DNA of 64,000 nucleotides, taken from assembly GCF_001315945.1 (NCBI RefSeq), contig NZ_BBBG01000001.1:1-64000 (forward strand), written 5' to 3'. The stretch comes from Methanogenium cariaci JCM 10550. Its GTDB lineage: Archaea; Halobacteriota; Methanomicrobia; Methanomicrobiales; Methanomicrobiaceae. Below are positions 63,654 to 64,000 of this stretch, one piece after another. The notes under the pieces were generated by a model. It saw only the letters and a list, made by a program, of their open reading frames with translations, made no database searches and had not been told where the DNA came from. How positions within the stretch are numbered: position 1 is the first letter of the stretch; the number at the start of each line of letters is the position of its first letter. The translations under genes and the position numbers were made by a program.

Positions 63654-64000
63654 TATGGGAAACCTCTTTTGGGTAGTGGAGATGCCGGGCCTGCTCTGTT
63701 GTGCAGGTGTTGCCCGGCTTTTCGTATCTCCTGTCGCATATACTTGGTGGGTATTGTACAAATATCCTCTCGGTTGAAAGTGGCAGGCCGCCTTATGAAG
63801 ATGAATGGTACCTGTTTCTTCCGGCCGCAGGTATGCCGCATCGGCCCGCGCCGTTACCGGGCGACTGCCGGGAAAAATGTCCGGGGGGGAAATACGGATC
63901 TGGTGATGGAAATAGGTGCCCATTTACCGTATCCAGGTCCATATGGGCTGTATTATTCTAATCCATTGTCATTGCATCAAAATAGGATACAATGCGAATC
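63654..64000. other. Intergenic region to window end
   Basis: About 350 bp without a supported gene; AT-rich from 63950. Confidence 0.4.

Noticed and set aside
1-64000. Programmed frameshifting as cause of the many breaks
   Set aside because: Breaks occur in unrelated genes, in both directions and at different motifs, with no conserved slippery site or downstream structure.
1-64000. tRNA, rRNA or IS transposase genes
   Set aside because: No T-loop/acceptor patterns, rRNA cores or transposase motifs were recognised by eye; a covariance search would be decisive.

Overview
The window looks like a chromosomal segment of a methanogenic archaeon, most likely of the Methanomicrobiales. Supporting signs are a corrinoid methyl-transfer operon with an MtrH-family protein, a multi-PAS sensor kinase with a methanogen-style RHD-type H-box, archaeal TATA boxes, a UPF0210/ACT pair, a SynChlorMet-type RiPP cassette and PEGA, NHL and TPR surface or scaffold proteins. 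The genus is inference; no rRNA gene was seen. Most of the DNA is moderately GC-rich, with AT-richer islands at 2.7-4.1, 14.3-15.7 and 32.6-35 kb that fit acquired DNA.

One property affects every entry. Runs of G or C cluster at seven or eight bases, with many of four, few of five or six and none seen above eight. In conserved genes the 7/8-base runs usually add exactly one Gly or Pro codon and keep the frame (enolase alone has five). Shorter anomalies (4 to 5, 5 to 7, CCC to CC) break many genes. I therefore give the span of the reconstructed gene and say where the frame breaks. These breaks are best treated as likely sequence errors, not as proof of pseudogenes.

Layout: 0-5.2 kb is an element-like region with a primase/ATPase whose 3' end recurs twice, the copies separated by an AlbA_2-type ATP-binding gene and a RelBE-like pair. 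5.4-10.2 kb holds a flavodoxin, a ferredoxin-flavodoxin, MarR plus MFS, and an amidinotransferase. 10.6-15.7 kb holds a large PAS sensor kinase, a 40-bp tandem repeat array and a Fic protein with its own operator-like palindrome. 16-21 kb holds a conserved unknown, flavodoxin, GNAT, a 47-bp repeat block, ferredoxin-nitroreductase, an acetate-type transporter and a ribbon-helix-helix protein. 21.1-26.2 kb is a four-component corrinoid methyltransferase system (MtrH-like, activator, corrinoid protein, UroD-like) resembling Mto/O-demethylase systems. 26.4-32.4 kb holds DNA repair, PfpI, carbonic anhydrase, an M3 peptidase and a zinc-ribbon membrane protein.

32.5-38.3 kb is a conflict island next to the UPF0210 gene: a polymorphic toxin with TSP3-like repeats, its immunity gene, a second homologous toxin tip and immunity gene, HicBA and RelBE, bounded by fragments of the UPF0210 gene. 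37-45 kb holds PadR/DUF1700, UPF0210-ACT, an MsrA-glutaredoxin fusion, a SOUL protein and two TPR proteins flanking an NHL propeller. 45-49 kb holds a fluoride riboswitch, CrcB, DUF190, enolase and a HEPN/nucleotidyltransferase pair.

49-60.5 kb includes a complete RiPP cassette: a 63-residue six-Cys precursor with its own promoter, two radical SAM/SPASM enzymes and a PqqD-type carrier in one direction, and a kinase-like protein, an S26 peptidase and a nucleotidyltransferase in the other, followed by an ABC exporter. 60.8-63.7 kb holds a PEGA protein, a rhomboid protease and two membrane proteins. No tRNA, rRNA, IS element or CRISPR array was recognised.
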